Positions 1 to 13,200 of a stretch of 64,000 bases of DNA are shown here, piece after piece. A program made the translations under genes and the position numbers. How positions within the stretch are numbered: position 1 is the stretch's first letter; the number at the start of each line of letters is the position of its first letter. Source of the stretch: Heliopora coerulea (Eukaryota; Cnidaria; Anthozoa; Scleralcyonacea; Helioporidae); the NCBI GenBank assembly GCA_030142905.1, contig JASJOG010000132.1, forward strand, positions 414,001 through 478,000, read 5' to 3'. Below the pieces are notes generated by a model that saw only the letters and a program-made list of their open reading frames with translations, did not search any database and was not told where the DNA came from.

Positions 1-151
1 ACTTTGCTTTGACATTATTGCAGCCAGCAAGTGGATCAGAATTGAAGAACAAAACTCAGTTTAACATTATTTGAAGTCAATATATAACACCATCTACTTA
101 ACGTCTGGTTGCAAAGAGAGTATTTCAAAAAACCAACGAAGAAAAACTTAC

Positions 152-319
152 CTAAACACCGAGGAACTTGTCCACTCCATCTACCATCCAAGCAAGTTAT
201 TACACTGTTTCCTCCCAAAACGTAATCAGGATCACAGTTAAAGTATACCTTTTCATTGTGTTTCACTCTTTGTCTAGTAATTCTTCCATGAGCAGGGTCG
301 TTAACTTTCCGACAAGGTG
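152..319 (-). CDS. Sushi gene exon 12: CCP domain 10
   Basis: 56 codons, phase 1-1. Starts APCRKVNDPAHGR and ends DGRWSGQVPRC. The donor GTAAGTTT at 151 shows that the gene continues off the left edge. Confidence 0.92.
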
Positions 320-3300
320 CTATACGTAGAAGGGTGTATCGTAAGACCAGAAGTTAAAACAACATTTGCATGTCGTTAAGTTGTGATTTCACAATAAATT
401 TCAAATATTCTCCTATGGGCATTATACCCTGACTTAGAATAAGAACAATTTGCAATTTTGCCGAAGTTATCAGTTTAAGCAAGTTGATTCAAAGCTCCCT
501 TTCAACTGTATGAAAAAATTAGCTATTTCCTTATAGTTCGTGGTAATTTTTAGTGATTGGCAAGCTTGACAAATTTTACCAAAATCCAAAATCTTGGGAA
601 AATCCAAATTAAACGGACTACGTGAAATCTCGTTAAGTTAGTTTAAATTCTGTCTTACTAATCGTATTCAAAGTTGCAAAATTCATAATATGGCGTCCAC
701 AAGTGAAATTTTTAAAAGTGGAGTACCGCAGAGATTGAATTTAGGCTCACTTCTTTTTTTAATTTATATTAATGACTAAGACTTTCTAAATTGTTTAAGA
801 TATTCATCGCCATCTATGTTTGCCGATGATACTAATATCATTGTGGCCGATAAGAACATCGAAGAAATTGAAACAAAGCTACATTTTGGTTTAATAAAAA
901 TTCTTTTTGAAACAAATTACAAAAACGAAAATTCGAAAATTAAGAAGTATTCTTTGCAGAGACATTGATGATTTTATGAAAAACGTTGATTAGTGATTAG
1001 GTTATCCATTTTTGTAATTTCTTAATAACTGTATATTCTATTTTGTAATTATTCGTTGTGTTTCTTAGAACTCAAGAAATCTTTCAATACTTTAACACTT
1101 TATTGTATATTAATATAAGCGCGCACGGCCCAATGAAAAACAACTTTTAAAATTTTTATACCTGTTGTTTATAAATTATTGTTGTATAATTTTAACTTTT
1201 ATTATTTTTATACTAAGTTGTTGATAAGCTACTGTGTTTAAAGAAGATTAAGTAATAACAATACTATGTCTTTGTTTTCTTTTGAACTGGCTACAAATCA
1301 ACATAATAATACACCTTTCGCTGTTCATTACCAGGAAAATATGCTATCATTAACGCCAATGTCAAACTCATTAGCGCAAAAATACATTCATTTTATTCAA
1401 TCGACATTCACTAGCGTAGAAGCGTAACCATTTGCATCAAAGGGCATTTCATAGCGCCAACAGACGACCACTAACACCAGTCTACTATACATTAGAAATA
1501 ACAAAATTTCAATTAGGCAAGATATGTCTCCTGCGTAATTGATATTTTATTATTCCTAATGTATAGTAGAATGGTGTTGATGGTCATCTGTTGACACTAT
1601 GGAATACCCTTTGATGCAAATGGTTGTTTATCTACGCTAGTGAATGTCGATTGAATAAAATGAATGTACTTTTGGGTTAATGAATTTGAGGTAGGCATTA
1701 ATGATAATATGTTTTCTAGTAATGAACAGCAAAAGGTGAAATAACATCATAGATTAACCCACGAAGCATCCAGAAAATATGAATATCTCGAAACCGAAAT
1801 ATGATAAGGAATGGTTATATATAAACATTTTTTATCACTTCAAGAGTTTTATCGAATAAAACAAACGTAATCTACTATACATTGTCGCTTTATGCATAAG
1901 AAGAATAAAACGTCGAGAAAATAAAAACAGTTTTCCCACATAGACCATACTCTTCGTACCTTTGCATGTTGGTTTTCTACCACTCCATCTTCTATTGAAT
2001 TGGCAGGTGAGTCTCTGTGGTCCGTCCAAAACATAATTTCGTTGACAACGGAAGCTCAACTGATCACCTTCCAGGTTTCCTTTCCCAAAGACCCGTCCAT
2101 TTCTTAGTGAGGTTATCTTACCACAAATTGCTAAGAACCAATAAATAGCTCTCAGTATCACTTTAATAGTTCAGTTATAATTTAATTTTAAAATCTCAAA
2201 ATGAACATCTTTTCCCATCTTCTCTCTACTTTATACGACTTAATCCCTGTGAAGACATTTCTAGCTTTTTATTTCGTAGAATCTTTAATAGAATTTTAAA
2301 AGCAATATATATATATATATATATATAGACGACATCGTCTGATGATATGTGATTACTCCGCTCTACCTCGGTATTGAGCACTCTGTACCCATATGACTTT
2401 GTTATTGATACTTGTTATCAACACACATATCTATATCTATATATATATATATATATATATATACCGTTTCACAAAAATTTGAAGAGTGCTAAGCTTTTCT
2501 CAAAAAAGTTGTGAATCAATATTTTTGAGGGTATGAAAAGGTAACGTGATCGAACGAAAAACATTTCTGGTATGCAAAATTGTTCGAAAAAAATGAAACT
2601 ACAAGTTAATATTGCAATAATCACGATTCAAAATGATATCTAATATGGCAAGAGGTTTCACCAATGTAGCAGGAATTACATCCCGCACAAGTAAATTCAT
2701 AAGCTACGAATGATTTTAGAGCTATGGGAATCGGGTCCTTGAAACTGAAAAAGGGTTTGATTTTGAAAGTAGAGAACACTAGTTTGATGCTAAGGTCCTT
2801 AGCTCTAAAATCATTAGTAGTTTATGAATTTACTTGTGCTTGATGTAATTCCCGCTACATTGGTGAAACCTCTCGCCATTTTTCAGCACAGATTAAAGAA
2901 CACACCTTAACGTATCTAATATATTTTTCAACCTCATTTTTATCGTAAAGGAATACTCCAATTGTTCTTTAATTCTTGTTAAAAATTTAATTCTTGTCAA
3001 AATTTCACATACGAAATTCTGGTATATGAAACATATGTTTCAAGTGTGAAATGAACGATTTACATATGAAAATTAATTTCACAAATGAAATTTTCATTTC
3101 ACTTATGGAATTGAAACATTTTCATTTATGAAATAGAATTTTCATTTGTGAAATAACATGGGAAATTTTTTAAGGGTGTATTCAGTTGTCGACGCTCTAC
3201 TTGACTGAGCTTTTCCCCTCGCACCGCGCTTCGCGCGGTGCGAGGGTACTAATCTTGACGTGCGTGGAGTCCTGTTACACGCGTGGTGATTACTGGGGAG

Positions 3301-3327
3301 AAAAATTTTCGCTTTGTGTATGTACCT

Positions 3328-3363
<36 letters not shown>

Positions 3364-6300
3364 ATGGGTTCCGGTCACTCAAAAATGCCGAGTGCAAGCT
3401 CGGGGACTGGTATGTTGTTGAACAAACCGTACTTAGGTACCGTATTGAAGCAAATCGATTTGGTCTCGTTATTTTTTCCCTTGTATGGATTTCTCGCAAG
3501 TTGTTTACATTATTTGAACACTGAAGCCAGTAAATGATTTAAGACCGGCAAAGGAAATGGCTTTCTTGGTGCCTGCGGCTGCTTTCGCCACCTCAGTAAC
3601 TGGACAATTTATGACTTGAAAGAGCAGTTCTCAAAGTTAGCTCCTTGGAATATGTATTTGCCAACTGTTCATTTTTTGCAGTAACGCTTTGTCTTGGTTC
3701 TTTCTGATTTATATGAACAAAAGACGTGAAGGGAACTCGCTTGCTGTCAGGACATTTGCTAAGCGACTAACTGTATTAAAACGACATTCTTTGCTGAAGT
3801 TGAATAGATGTCAATTAGTATAAATCTTGGGACTTTTCACGTTCTGGTAACCACTTACCTGAGCTGCACAATCACAGGTACGTCTGAATCGAGTAGCTTT
3901 GAAGCACAAGTTCTGCGAACGGAATTGTTTTGAGCAGCTTTGAAAAGTAGCTTCCCGACTTCATTCTTCCCTAAGGGAGACTTCTTGTACGAAATATTAC
4001 CACCTGGATTTTGCTGGCGTTTATTGGTAAAGTACAATGAAGATTCTGGTTCATTCATCTCTGTACGACGATTATTTTTGAACATTTTGCAGTATTTAAG
4101 CGGAGAGCGTTCATGGTCAATTGTTTGAGAAGTGGGATAGAACACTTGTCATCCAGAAGAGTTGTCAAGGCCATGACAGTCTTTGGATGCTTTCTCCGCT
4201 TTCCACACAAAGATTTCATTGCCTCAATCAGGATTTTTTTTGCTATGAAATGGCACCCCATTGAAGACATTAGGATGTATTTTTGGCTTGAAATAAAAAT
4301 GCAAGGTAAACAGCCACAAGGTAACTCGCAGCAAAGCTACTTGTTTTTGGTCACCAAATTATTCTTCGGCAAAACAGTTGTCCGCTTCAGTCTTTCTCAC
4401 TTCAAGAGTGATTTGTGCATGATGACCTTTACCGTATTCGATCGATAATGCTTTCATCAGGAATTTAAAACCTCTCAAGAAAGTTTAAAGTCGTCTGTGT
4501 GTAAATTTACTGTCGAACCCTTTGTGTTGAGGTGCCACTGAATGCTTAGTTGAAAATACGCAAGAGTTGTAGGTTTATACGCCATTTTTCATTTTTATTG
4601 ATGTTTTGCCATGGAAAAAGTACGTCTTTTACCTCCCTCTTCTCGTTCTTCTTTTGACAAAACTTGCACAAGGTTTGCTTGTCGTATTTTGTTTTAGGTT
4701 TTGTATTTTCCGATATTTGGTCAGCGATAAAACTGCAGAACTCGTTCATGTTTTCTTTGTTTACTTCGTCGATTTCGTAATTCGTTTCGTCTTCGTCACC
4801 AAAGTCTTGTACTTCCGGATGAATACTTAGCATAAACCCTTATCATAGCAGATCTTAAAGACATTTGTAACCAACTTTGAGGTAATGTATAATTTATCAA
4901 TTTTTTAAGTCAAAAAAATGTCAGAAAAATATTCAATCATGAGCTGTCCGTATTGCCAGTATCCGTTTAATAATCTATGAGAATGCTCCACTTTTAAGAC
5001 GGAAAGTCTGTTTGGATTGTTGTTTATTTGCGGCCAAATTCTGTGTGGATTTTTTTTTTTATTGCATGTCCTCTTCCAGTTATAGTCAGGAGGATTGGTC
5101 TTTTTGAAAATTTTGAAAACTTATCATTGTTTCTTGGATTCTCCAGAGATTTTTTTGGAGGGTGGGCGAGGGGTTGTTGTGTGCACGTATTTCTAGTTAT
5201 ATATTAAGGTTAGCTTTGCTGGATTTTCAAGATTAGGAGAATTTGATTTATTTTAGGATACCTGGACATGTTGGAACTGGGTTTGACCATTTGCCATCAT
5301 TACAATCACTGTACGACGAACCAACCAATTTGTATCCAAAATAGCAATAGAATGACGCACGGGAACCATGCTTAAGGCCAGTTGATCTTATATTACCATT
5401 TTGCATTTTCTTAAGACTGCCACATGGCGCTGAAGGAAAGAGAAGGAAAGAAACGAACATTAAGATAGCATATGAAAAGGCTGTATATCGCCCAATTGAA
5501 TACGACCAAAGTCAACTCGACTTTCGTATCTTCAATTGTCATTGGACGTTCTGCTAATGCCTGATTCTGTCATAACTCTTTCCCGGCTGCACAAGACTTC
5601 TATAATTTAACTTTTGCCAACGCCTGACAATTTTACTCGTCAAGAGGAGAGCTCCCGCAGGGAAAGAATTAAGAAAGGATAAATATTCTACGTAATTTGA
5701 GTGTACAATCTTAAACCTCAAATTTTCAAGCAGTAAGAGTTTTTATCAAGGTTCTCAATCTTTTCGGAACTAAGATAGTCAATCTCCCACTCCAAGTAAG
5801 CTAAATTTAGTATACATCAACATTTGGTTTCTATACGTATTGTTGATTATTGCAATTGAGGATACGTCCACCTTGTTCTTGGGTTCACTTCATTTCCCCC
5901 TATAGTTTATGTAAAGCAAAAATATCTATTTTCCTTTCCTTTGATTGAAAGTCAGGAATGTGTGAGAAGGAAAACCTCAGAGGAATAAAATTTTTGGCGG
6001 TTGTTACAGTATTAGTTTACCGATATCAAAAATAGTAAAGTATTAAATCTCCCCATTCTAATTCTTATTCAAATTGAATTTTTTTGACTTGAGAATTTGG
6101 CTTCACTCATGACGTAGGATAACGTTATACAAATGGAGTTGAGCAAGTTCACAGACGTCAACATTTCCCCAGCACAGCGAGGACTATTTCGCTGGTGTAA
6201 GTCTCTCGATAAAGCGGAATCTACATGCTTATCGTTACTGACGCCATCGCTCCAAGCTTCGTCTTCGTTTAGTAATGCACGGTAAATCAAGATCAACAAG

Positions 6301-9300
6301 GCTTAACATTTTCTATCGCAAATCGGATATCATTATCATTATCTTAAGATGATAGATGAACGTTCGTCAAGTACTATCGTCAGAAAAACGATTTCTGAGT
6401 TCCACAGGCGGGGATCGAACCCGCAACCTTCTGATGACCGGTGAGACGCTCTAACCATTGAGCTACCAAGACTCAGATGGTGAGTTAAGAAAAACGATTT
6501 CTGAGGATAGAGCTTGACGAATGTTCATCTATCATCTTAAGATATCTCCAAGCTCCCACACTTCTAAAATATATCTTATTATAATTATCGTTATCATTAT
6601 AAATTATCTTTACCTTTATAAATTATCGTTATCATTAGCATTATTGTTATCGTTATCATTATCTTTATCATTCACTTTATCATTATCAGTATTCAGAATT
6701 ACTATTATTATTATGACTGATATTACTATTATTCGGTAAAAATTTTATAGCCTGTGATTTCTTACTTGCAAAGCCACAGCAAGGTCCCACAAGAAGAGAA
6801 AGATTCCTTGTTTAAATTTGAGAATTCATCTCAATATCTTAAGTATTTCCCTGAGTATACTGGCCGAACGTAACAGTCTTGATCACTGGATAAGTTCTAC
6901 TGACGCATTGATTCGAATAACCCTGAAACTTTTTTGAGCTTTACATTATGATTATTACAATGATTTCGATTTTGGTGACGATTACAGCTTCGATTACATA
7001 TGTGATTGTGATTTTGATTATGACTGGGACTATAATTACCATTATAATTATCATTATCATTATGAAGATATGCTAACAAGTGGGCTTAAATAGCATGGAA
7101 CTGCTCATGTTAAATCTTCAAATATGCACATGCGTAAAATAACTTACGAAAATAAATCTGTTGTTGTTTTGTTCCTGGACAATCGTCTATTTTTGATGAT
7201 TTCCCTAATACAGTACAAATGGTTGTTTGGCAGCGAAATTGATCATTAGACTGATTCGTTTTTTACAACCTCATAAAAATTATCTAGACTCTATCAATGT
7301 CGTTTGGATTGAAGGATTACTCTTGATTGTTGGCGTGTGATAAGTGTTAAATAAATCTTTTAAGCTTCGCTCTTTTGCTTGTAGTTCATAAGAATTTAAA
7401 CATAAGAAAGAGGCCCGTAAGAGAAATACAAACGAACGTAATAGAAGATTACATATTTATGAATATCATCAATGTATAGGTGAAGCTCGCAAGCTTTCTT
7501 CCATCATGAATTAGATTACTGAGATTAAACGTGACATGAGAATAATAAAAATACCCATTTATGAATTTACCTTTACACGAAGGAATGGTCCCTTTCCATT
7601 TTCCATCTTCACAAGTTAATGTTGCAGATTGGGGTGGAACGAGAACATAGTCTCGCCTTGCGCAATAGAACCTGACTTGCTCTCCGTGATAAAATTTGCG
7701 TCCTGACACCATTGCATTCGTGTTTCTTCTTGGATCTGAGCACTTTTCTAAAATTAAGAAATTTATTTATAATTTAAGATTATAAATAAAACATGTTTTA
7801 TCGAAATTAACATTCGAATTGAGACATTTCTTTCTCACAATATTACCTACGACTCATTCTTCGAACTATATATGAGGTAAATTTAACACACATTCCTCAA
7901 TTAGCATGGCTAACAATATCAACGATTAAGAGAGATGAATGGTCGTCAAGCCCTGTACTCAGAAAACGATTCTGAGCCCCAGACGGGGATCGAACCCGCA
8001 ACCTTCTGATGACCGGTGAGACGCTCTAACCATTGAGCTACCAAGACTCAGATGGTGAGCTACAAAAACTGCATCAATCATTATTAACTTATAGTGGCTT
8101 CCGCTTAGGTCGCAGATATATATCGAACTTGCACCTTAGCTCACCATTTGAGTCTTGGTAGCTCAATGGTTTGAGCGTCTCAACGGTCATCAGAAGGCTG
8201 CGGGTTCGATCCCGTCTGCGGCTCAGAATCGTTTTCTGAGTACAGGGCTTGACGACCATTCATCTCTCTTAAGATATATCCAAGCTCTCACGTTTCTCAA
8301 ACAAAAACAATATCAACGATTTCAGCGCAGAGACACTCAAACTATTTTCTATTTGTTAGGTTTTTGAATGAATCAGGATTTGTTCCTGTCGATTACCAGC
8401 AATTTCTGTTGTTTCTATTGTACACGCAAGAGACTTTTACCAAATCGGGTGGGGGGTTGGGGATCAAATTTGTAAAATTGTGGTTCTAGTGAACTGATTA
8501 ACATTAGTATACTGGTAAATGGTGAGACATGCTGTATTTACTATTGGTCTGTAGATCTACGAAAATCAGACTGCAGTTTATTAACGATCTGTTAAGTGAT
8601 GACTGGGTAGATTTTAACGCTTTGATATACTCTTAACGTTTAAGACTGGCAAAGATTTTCAAATTTCCTATTTAGCTATTCTTAGCTGGACCCCATTGTT
8701 TGTCTCACCAACCTAGTTTCATTTCAAAACTTGCATGTCCAATGTTTTCTTCCACTACGTCCGGCACAAAAAAAGTTACGTGATTCTGATTTCATAAAGA
8801 TTACGTTTTTTGATAGGCTGTTCCTCAAGACTTAATTCTCCGGAATATAGTTTGCATAAATAACCTGCATCCTAGACACGTGCTGATTTGACGAACCTCA
8901 TTTTCTCTTTGAGTATAATAACATGCTGACATCATTTTAATTTTATATTAGAGATATTGAGACATGGATGACGTCACGAAATATAAAAACCTTGGTTATG
9001 TTATCAAACAAATAGAAAAGAGCTCTCCTGTCTCTGTCCTTTGGTAGAAACATTCATGACACCATTTCAACCGGAAAATACCTTAAGACACCCAGTTACG
9101 CCTTATGTTTCAACTAGGCATTTTTCCGGTTGAAATGACATCATGAATGTTTCTACCACAGCATAGAGATACTACAGCTATTTACTACTTGTTAAACTAA
9201 CAATTTTCACAAAATGCCACTCATGATACGAAAACGGCAAAAAGCAAAACGCTTCTATAGTTTGTCCCTTTGACCAACTTCTATGTGTAACCTATGCTTT

Positions 9301-10189
9301 GAAGTATTTGCCAGCTTCGTCGTATATCTGAAGTAAGATCTCGTTTGGAACATCGTTAAATCGTGTAACTTCTAGGACAGACGTATAGATTTATTAACTT
9401 TATTCTGTCTCACCTAAACAGATTGGAAGATCTGTGGACCATTTTCCGTTAGCTTGGCAAGTGGCCACTGCATTTCCCTCCATGGTATAACCGTCATCAC
9501 AAGTAAAACTAACATCCTGTGCATAAGTGAATCCTTTATTAGCAAATGTTTGTCCATGTTTTGGATTCCCTGGATTACCACAATCAACGACTACAAAATA
9601 AAACCAAAGTATATTCATAGAAATCTCAGTTATTTAAGAATTGATTTCTCACGTTTTATTGTTTTCCTTATTATTTTATTTTATTTATAAAAAGCTTTGC
9701 TTCGCTTTGCTTTGCTTTACTTTACCAAAGTTATTTTCTTTTATTTTGTTTTAATTTTTTCACTTTATTTTGTTTTGTTTTGCTTCATTTCGTCTGGTTT
9801 TGTTTTGTTTTATGCTATTTATTTTATGTTATTTTGATTGTTTGTGAGTTTGCAATTGCCTTGGACGCGACTGCAACTATTAAAAACTGTCATCAGAAAT
9901 GTCATACCGATTCTGTATTTGGCCAAGCCACCAAGATAAATCACCGATAAAACTAACGAACTAAACAACTCAAAAAGTCAAAAAAATACCAAATGTTTTA
10001 TCAAATTTATTACAGTTATTTATCATTTGTACACTTATGTGGCAAACGGAGCATTACTGTGTACTTATTGCAAATAGAGAGAAACACGTTCCCACCTTAA
10101 AACAGTATGGTTCTAGTACAACATTCCGTTTGATGAAAGATATAAGTAAAGTACAGGATTATTTTAATGCCATCTTTCTTGGCTTAAAA

Positions 10190-10229
<40 letters not shown>

Positions 10230-13200
10230 CGTCGGACATAGATCTTTCTAACCCTTCCTGTGATAGGTTATCGACTTCCTGTTTGCCAAATCGATAACTT
10301 ACTTTCACATTTTGGTAGGACATCGCTCCACTTTCCGTTATTCGTACAAGTCCGTCGGGCCACACCTTTCAAATTGTAACCCACTGAACATTTGAAATTA
10401 ACAAAGCTATTGCAATACATAGGTTTTGATGGAATAAGAACTTCTCCATTTTCTATTTTCCCAGGATCTGGACACTTAACTCCTGTTGAAATGTAATAAT
10501 CGAAATAAGTAATTTGATTAAAAGTCCGTCGAAGTTAAGAGTACTTTATTTAGGCAAAGTACTGAAGGCGCAACTGATGTGAGTGGGAATGTTCATTTAC
10601 AAAATAAAGAAATTATGATACATGAAATGAGGAATGTTTGAAACTGATAAGTTGGTATCGAAGGATTATGTAGTCAATACAGACCATGTCATAGAAAATG
10701 CAGTTAACCAATAATTTAAGATTGTACTTATAGCACCTGGAATAAAACTTGGCGTTAAAGATTCAGAGAAAACACTTTTAGTCAAATTAAGTAAATCTAG
10801 CACCTCTAAATTTACTAACACAAGCATAACAAGTATAGGAAAACAAAAAGTCAATTGAACATTTAGACAAAAACTCAAGATTTGTATGCGCAGATAATCA
10901 ACGAAGGGGAAGTCCGAGTTGACTATCACCCACAGAAAACGAAGGCAGGCTGGTTGTTTTAGAGTAAATTTGGTCAATTTCTAATAAAAAAGAAAATGGA
11001 TTTTGGTATAAATAAATTTAAATGAGGATGTCATAGGTTTGTAGCACTTCATTCCCTATTAAGGTGGCACGACCTTCAAAAAAGATATAATGTCTTATAA
11101 TTTTGATGTGATATTTTTAACGGATTTTGAGCAATGAGCTATTCGACTTTATTGTTGTGTTGTTTTTTCCCGTGATTTCGTCGCTAAAAATTATAAATTT
11201 GCGGGGTTTTGATGTAAAATTGTTTCGTTGGTTTGGAAATCTTTTTTGTTTAAATGTCGCTTCAGGCAAAAAGTTAAAAATGAGAAAAAAAAGCCCTTTA
11301 CACGAAGTAAAGATTTGCACGTTATATGCGTACTGAAATCGAACCAATGACAGCGTAAAATTACAAAGCCCATCACTTGCAACATACCAGAAGTGTAAGG
11401 AGAATTTCAGCTTTGATGATGACAAGAAGGAATGTAATACCATCTAAGGAATTTTATTTTTAAATGTGAGAAGCAATCCATACAAGGTTACACCAGGTTT
11501 ACAGTATTTAAATCATCATAAAACCACATTGTAATTCATTGACTTTAACTGAAGCTACCCAAACGCAACCCGATTACTGCTGGCCTTCCTACTAAATAAG
11601 TTAATACTCACGGATACAAGATGGCAAGAAGTCACTCCATTGTCCATTGGCCAGACAATTCCGATACGATGCACCATTCAGCGTATAGCAGTTGTCACAT
11701 GAGTAGTGAACAGACTCTTTAAATGTGTAAGCGAGACCAGTCTTTTTGCCATTCTTTGGAATCCCTGGATCTCCGCAGCTTATCGCTACAATATGGATAT
11801 GAATTTAAATTGAAATCGAAATATATTAGATCATCACATATGAGCATGTGTTTTATTTGTAGTGTATTTTCGGCCTGTTGATTTTTAAGCCAGTTTTCTA
11901 ATAGGATTCCCTTAGAAAAATTTCACATGCCATTTGACATATGAAAATAGTGCTTCATAAGTGAAAATGCTTTAATTGCATGTGCGAAATAAAAATTTCA
12001 TTCGTGAATTTTCTCTTTGATATATGAACGACATGTTTTGCACACAAAAATTCCGTATATGAAATTTGGAACTGCGTCACTTCACATGTGAATTAGGTGT
12101 TTCATATTGGAAAACATTCCATTGTCACATATAAAACGAAAATTTCATGAGTGAAATTTTTCTAATTCCACATATTTTCCACGTGTGAAATGACATTTGA
12201 AATTCTTTGTAAGGGTCAAATTTTTTAACCAATACAATAAGCGTCGTAAAAGGTCACAGATTGACGTTGAGAGGGTTAGGATTAGTGTATGCTTTAGACT
12301 TCCGATGAGGGTAAGGATTCAGTAAGTAAGTATCGATTTGTGTTTTGGAAAACTCTCTAATCATTAATCACGCAGTTTTCCCTAAAGGTTTGTTAAAGAC
12401 CAGTCCTCATGGATACAGTGTAACGACAGGCGTAAGTCGAAGTACCTGGGGAGAACCTTTAGTGCTTGACACAGTTAAACTGGACAACACTATTCTCACA
12501 TGTGACGAAGAAAACTGTAATCATTTAACTAACTGCGCGAAGCCACAGAAGAACGCTTTTGTCACGAGTGAGAAACACTAGTCTTGCCGTTGGACTACAA
12601 ACATCCCTTGCGCAATTTTGCGGCAAATTATTAACCCTTAAGGGCTGATTTCATGGGAAAATTTCAGCCCGGGCTGAAATTCTGCCCCGCAGACCAGATT
12701 GAAAAACGTCTGGACTACATGAAATATTTCACCCCGGGCTGAAACTGAAATCAGAAGTGGACCCAGGCAGCAATTTGTCGGTAGCCGTTGTTGCTTTGGT
12801 AATTTTCATCTTCCCACGCTTGTCAATCATCTTTTCAGCCCCGGCTGAGATTTTTTCCTGCGATGACATGGGATTTTTCAACCCAGGTAGCTCAAAAAAG
12901 GGCCGTAACTTTCTTCATGTAATCGCGAGTTCAGTTTTTCAAATATTTCGTTAGAAGACCGGGCTGAAAATATCCCCAATATCAGCCTCTAAAACCCACA
13001 TATAGGGTCACAAATGACCCTACTAAGGTTGTTCAGGTTTTCACAATGCCCAATCAAAAAATCATGCACGCAAAATACCACAATTTCAATTCTTTCAGAT
13101 ATGACATTGTTAAAAATCTTTTCAAACAAGCGACCAAAAAGGAGCCCCGCCTCTACTCCTTCCCCTACCCCCTAAGGGGTACAGCTAGTTCACGGGAGCA

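Noticed and set aside
36..2161. Long open frames extending past the sushi exons on the left
   Set aside because: The extensions run across clear donor or acceptor sites into AT-rich intron DNA. Only the CCP parts between phase-1 splice sites are coding.
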